Of a DNA stretch of 64,000 bases, positions 61,501 to 64,000 are shown piece after piece. The notes below the pieces were generated by a model, which did not search any database, was not told where the DNA came from, and worked only from the letters and a program-made list of their open reading frames with translations. Made by a program: the position numbers and the translations under genes. Source of the stretch: Chionis minor (Eukaryota; Chordata; Aves; Charadriiformes; Chionididae); the NCBI GenBank assembly GCA_013398295.1, contig VZSF01008736.1, positions 229,018 to 293,017 on the forward strand. Direction: 5' to 3'. Within the stretch, counting starts at the first letter, position 1. Each line of letters opens with the position of its first letter.

Positions 61501-64000
61501 GTGATAAATTGCAAAAGCAATGCTCCATCAGAGTTTAACTTTCTGCTGAGTCACCCTTTGCTGCTCCAGCATTGTACAAAATAGCCCCTGCTTTCATTAC
61601 TAATAAAAGACAGAATTAATTACTCAAAATAAAAGAGGCCTTGAAAATCCGCCCAGACAGTGCACCATGCTGGCTTTGGGGATTTTTTTTTCCCTTTTTT
61701 TCACCTATAAGGGAACCTCAAGTCCATTGCTAGTTATTTCTCTGAAGTCAGTTGCACCACATGTAGTTTTCTTCCAGGTCTCTTCTGTTCCAAAGTGGGT
61801 GTTCATCACCTGCAGACCACAGCAAACACTCTGGTCACGATACTCCTATCAAAATACTTAAACTGATGGCAAACAGCACTAGAGATTTCATTTCTCGGAC
61901 TGGATTATGCTAAAAAATAGTTCAGTTTTGGAGATTTCAGTCAAGCCACGGAAATATTTTAGACTGCGATCCAGATCTTTCAAACGTGTGGTGCTGGACT
62001 GGGACTTCCCTCCAGGGACTTCCAAGCAATTCTGCTCCAGCTCAAACAAGAAGAATCCTAGACTTGTTATTATTAACAGCTGGAAATCTTTATTTCCCCA
62101 GTCTACAGTAAGAAGGATTCCAGCTTCTCCCTGAATCTCATCTTTATAGAACATGCGAGTTTTTGCACAGAGGATAGCTGTGCACGTTTTCATCTTGGCA
62201 GTTCTCCAGAAATTTGCTTCAAGACATAAAGAAATCACATCAAGTTTCTAGGAAATTTTAGATGGCGTCATATTTTTGTTACTGCTCTGACAGGCCGAGG
62301 CAGGGCTCTGACAGTGGGCTACCTGCGTTCTCCTCCGCTGTCAAAATAACCCTGCCGTGAGCGGGACTAGGAACAAGCCACAAACCTTGTTCAGAGAAGT
62401 ACAAACACAACTGACAAGGTTTCCACCAATTCCTGACTGGAGTATTTAAAACCTACTGGGCAAACGTCCAGCCCCTTTTGGCAACGCTGCAGCCACAAAG
62501 AAAGAAAACATGGGAGAAAGAGGCAGACCCAAGGAGCGCAGGAGCCGTTCAGCAGTCAAACAGGCGCATGCCGAGACAGGGACTTTCTCAGCAGAAGGAA
62601 TTCTTCAGCCTGGCCACCGGCAGCGCTAGCACTGCGCAGCCCTGGACTTCACGACAGGACCCAGAGCCTGTCTTTGACAAATAAGCCGTACGGCCACGGG
62701 CGACTCCATTCGTCTTGCTGACCTTTAGTTACTGCTTTGCCTGCTAAGAGAATAACTCTTTTTCTCATTCTGGAGTGCCTTGCCAGCTGTGGATGAAAAC
62801 AATTATGCAAAGAGGAGGGTTTGGGTGTTTTTTCTAATTGTCAGAGACAGTCTGAAAGGTGCTTTATCTACCTACCAGTATTTTCCTGCAATACCTCGCT
62901 ATGTAAGAATATATTTGGTCTGCCGAGCTGCTGGAACGTCAGTTTCCCAGTTCTCTGAGGCAAAGTATGACAGATAATGAAGGCAGGATTTAGAGCGTGG
63001 GTTGAACAATCTCATGTGAGAAGATTGCGCTTGCAGAGGTAAAGTATTAGCTAAATTTTATAATCACCGAGTTAATTTTTTTGCTAGGAAAGGCAAAACC
63101 AAGATGAGGATTGGCTCCAAAGATGACACAGTGTGTGGTCTTCGCATTTGAAGAGCTCTGCACAGCACTCACTCATGTTACATAAATTACTTTAACAAAG
63201 TTAGATTTAGAATAATATTTATAAAGCTAAGATCTGCAGACCTTTTTGCAATCACCTGGGTACAATCACCTCATTCACAAGAGCTAGCTATAAACTATAC
63301 TAATCAGTGAAACATTCAGAAGATGAAGAGGGGTTTATTGTGTAATTTTAGATGGATTCCCTATGAAGAAAAAAACTGGGGAGATATGCAATTACAGAGT
63401 TTCAGTGAACATTTCTTTTAAAACCTAATTTATCTGTTGTCGCGTGTCAGTAATATAAAGGTTAAAGCACTATGATCAGGACATTTAAAACATGTCATTT
63501 TTATTGTGGGACTCCTTTCACCTCTCCAGGATGATTAAATACAATGCTGAAAGCCTTTGCTGTACACAGATGTCATCTTAAGCACCGACCCTGACCACTC
63601 AGATGAAGCCTAAATGAAGTGGCCATAATTTTACTCTGGAGATGACAGCCCTGTGTCTGAACCAGTCCCTCTGTCTGCTACATTTTACCATTACTCTATT
63701 TTAAAAATAAACCTTTTGCTTTGAGGTTTTTATACAATAAGTAGTTAACCAACACAACAAGATGCAGGTTTCTCTTTATGTCCTTTGGGGGGTAATTTAA
63801 AAAAATACTTAGCTTTAGCCTCCCTCTAATGTGTATTTCAATTAGTGACAAATTCCTGTGCATTATTCATGTCAGACAGTACTTGCTAAGCACTCGGTCC
63901 TCCTAGGAAGCAATAGGTAGTAGAAGTATAAAATACCATTATTTGGTAAGCTTGTGGTTCTTCCTCTGACACCTGGTATGTAAAAGCAGAACATCTGACT
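55521..64000. other. Upstream region, far part
   Basis: No gene was recognised on either strand. The region is AT-rich again after the CpG segment. It contains an RFX-like X-box (GTTTCCATGGCAAC) at 57294-57307, a 15-base perfect palindrome at 59250-59264 inside a TAAT-rich block (59.14-59.29 kb), and a short perfect hairpin at 60346-60365. The open frame at 56476-56961 (161 codons) has no recognisable domain. Confidence 0.6.
57294..57307. promoter_or_regulatory. RFX-type X-box motif
   Basis: GTTTCCATGGCAAC differs by one base from the palindromic RFX site GTTGCCATGGCAAC. A match of this length is unusual by chance in a single 64 kb window, but binding is not shown. Confidence 0.4.

Overview
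The window looks like bird genomic DNA. Evidence: recognisable 3' ends of CR1 LINEs at four places, worn MIR/CORE-type SINEs, an AT-rich background broken by short CpG-dense patches, and an assembly gap inside a very GC-rich tandem repeat. Almost all of it is non-coding. The only protein-coding sequence I can support is two exons on the minus strand, which together encode the first 75 residues of DAB2IP (DAB2-interacting protein, also AIP1), a Ras GTPase-activating protein of the SynGAP family. I recognised it from the N-terminus of the vertebrate protein; species and chromosome cannot be read from the sequence. || Layout, in minus-strand gene order (high to low coordinates). 41316-64000 is 5' flank or upstream intron. 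It holds small CpG patches (about 44.7 kb and 55.0-55.5 kb), a CR1 piece at 49.1 kb, a longer CR1 3' end at 54.5-54.9 kb, and a GC-rich tandem repeat with a 179-base gap (55161-55339). 41195-41315 is the first coding exon (40 codons plus 1 base, with an RS-rich stretch). 20204-41194 is intron 1, about 21 kb, with two CpG islands at 29.0-29.4 and 30.2-30.5 kb that could be internal promoters. 20100-20203 is coding exon 2, ending in phase 0 just before the region that in human DAB2IP leads into the PH domain. 1-20099 is the start of intron 2; the next exon is not in the window. || The two exons join in phase 1 (last G of exon 1 plus AG of exon 2 gives a Glu codon). A six-codon upstream reading frame lies 8 bases before the start codon. 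An internal Met codon in exon 2 has a full Kozak context, so transcripts from an intron-1 promoter could yield a shorter protein. || I found no operon, CRISPR array, tRNA, rRNA or convincing new coding gene, and no evidence of a novel multi-gene system. The items worth a second look are regulatory or structural: alternative promoter candidates, a duplicated intronic motif next to exon 2, the GC repeat with the gap, hairpin-forming sequences and transcription-factor-like sites. Calls other than the two exons, the repeats and the gap are tentative.
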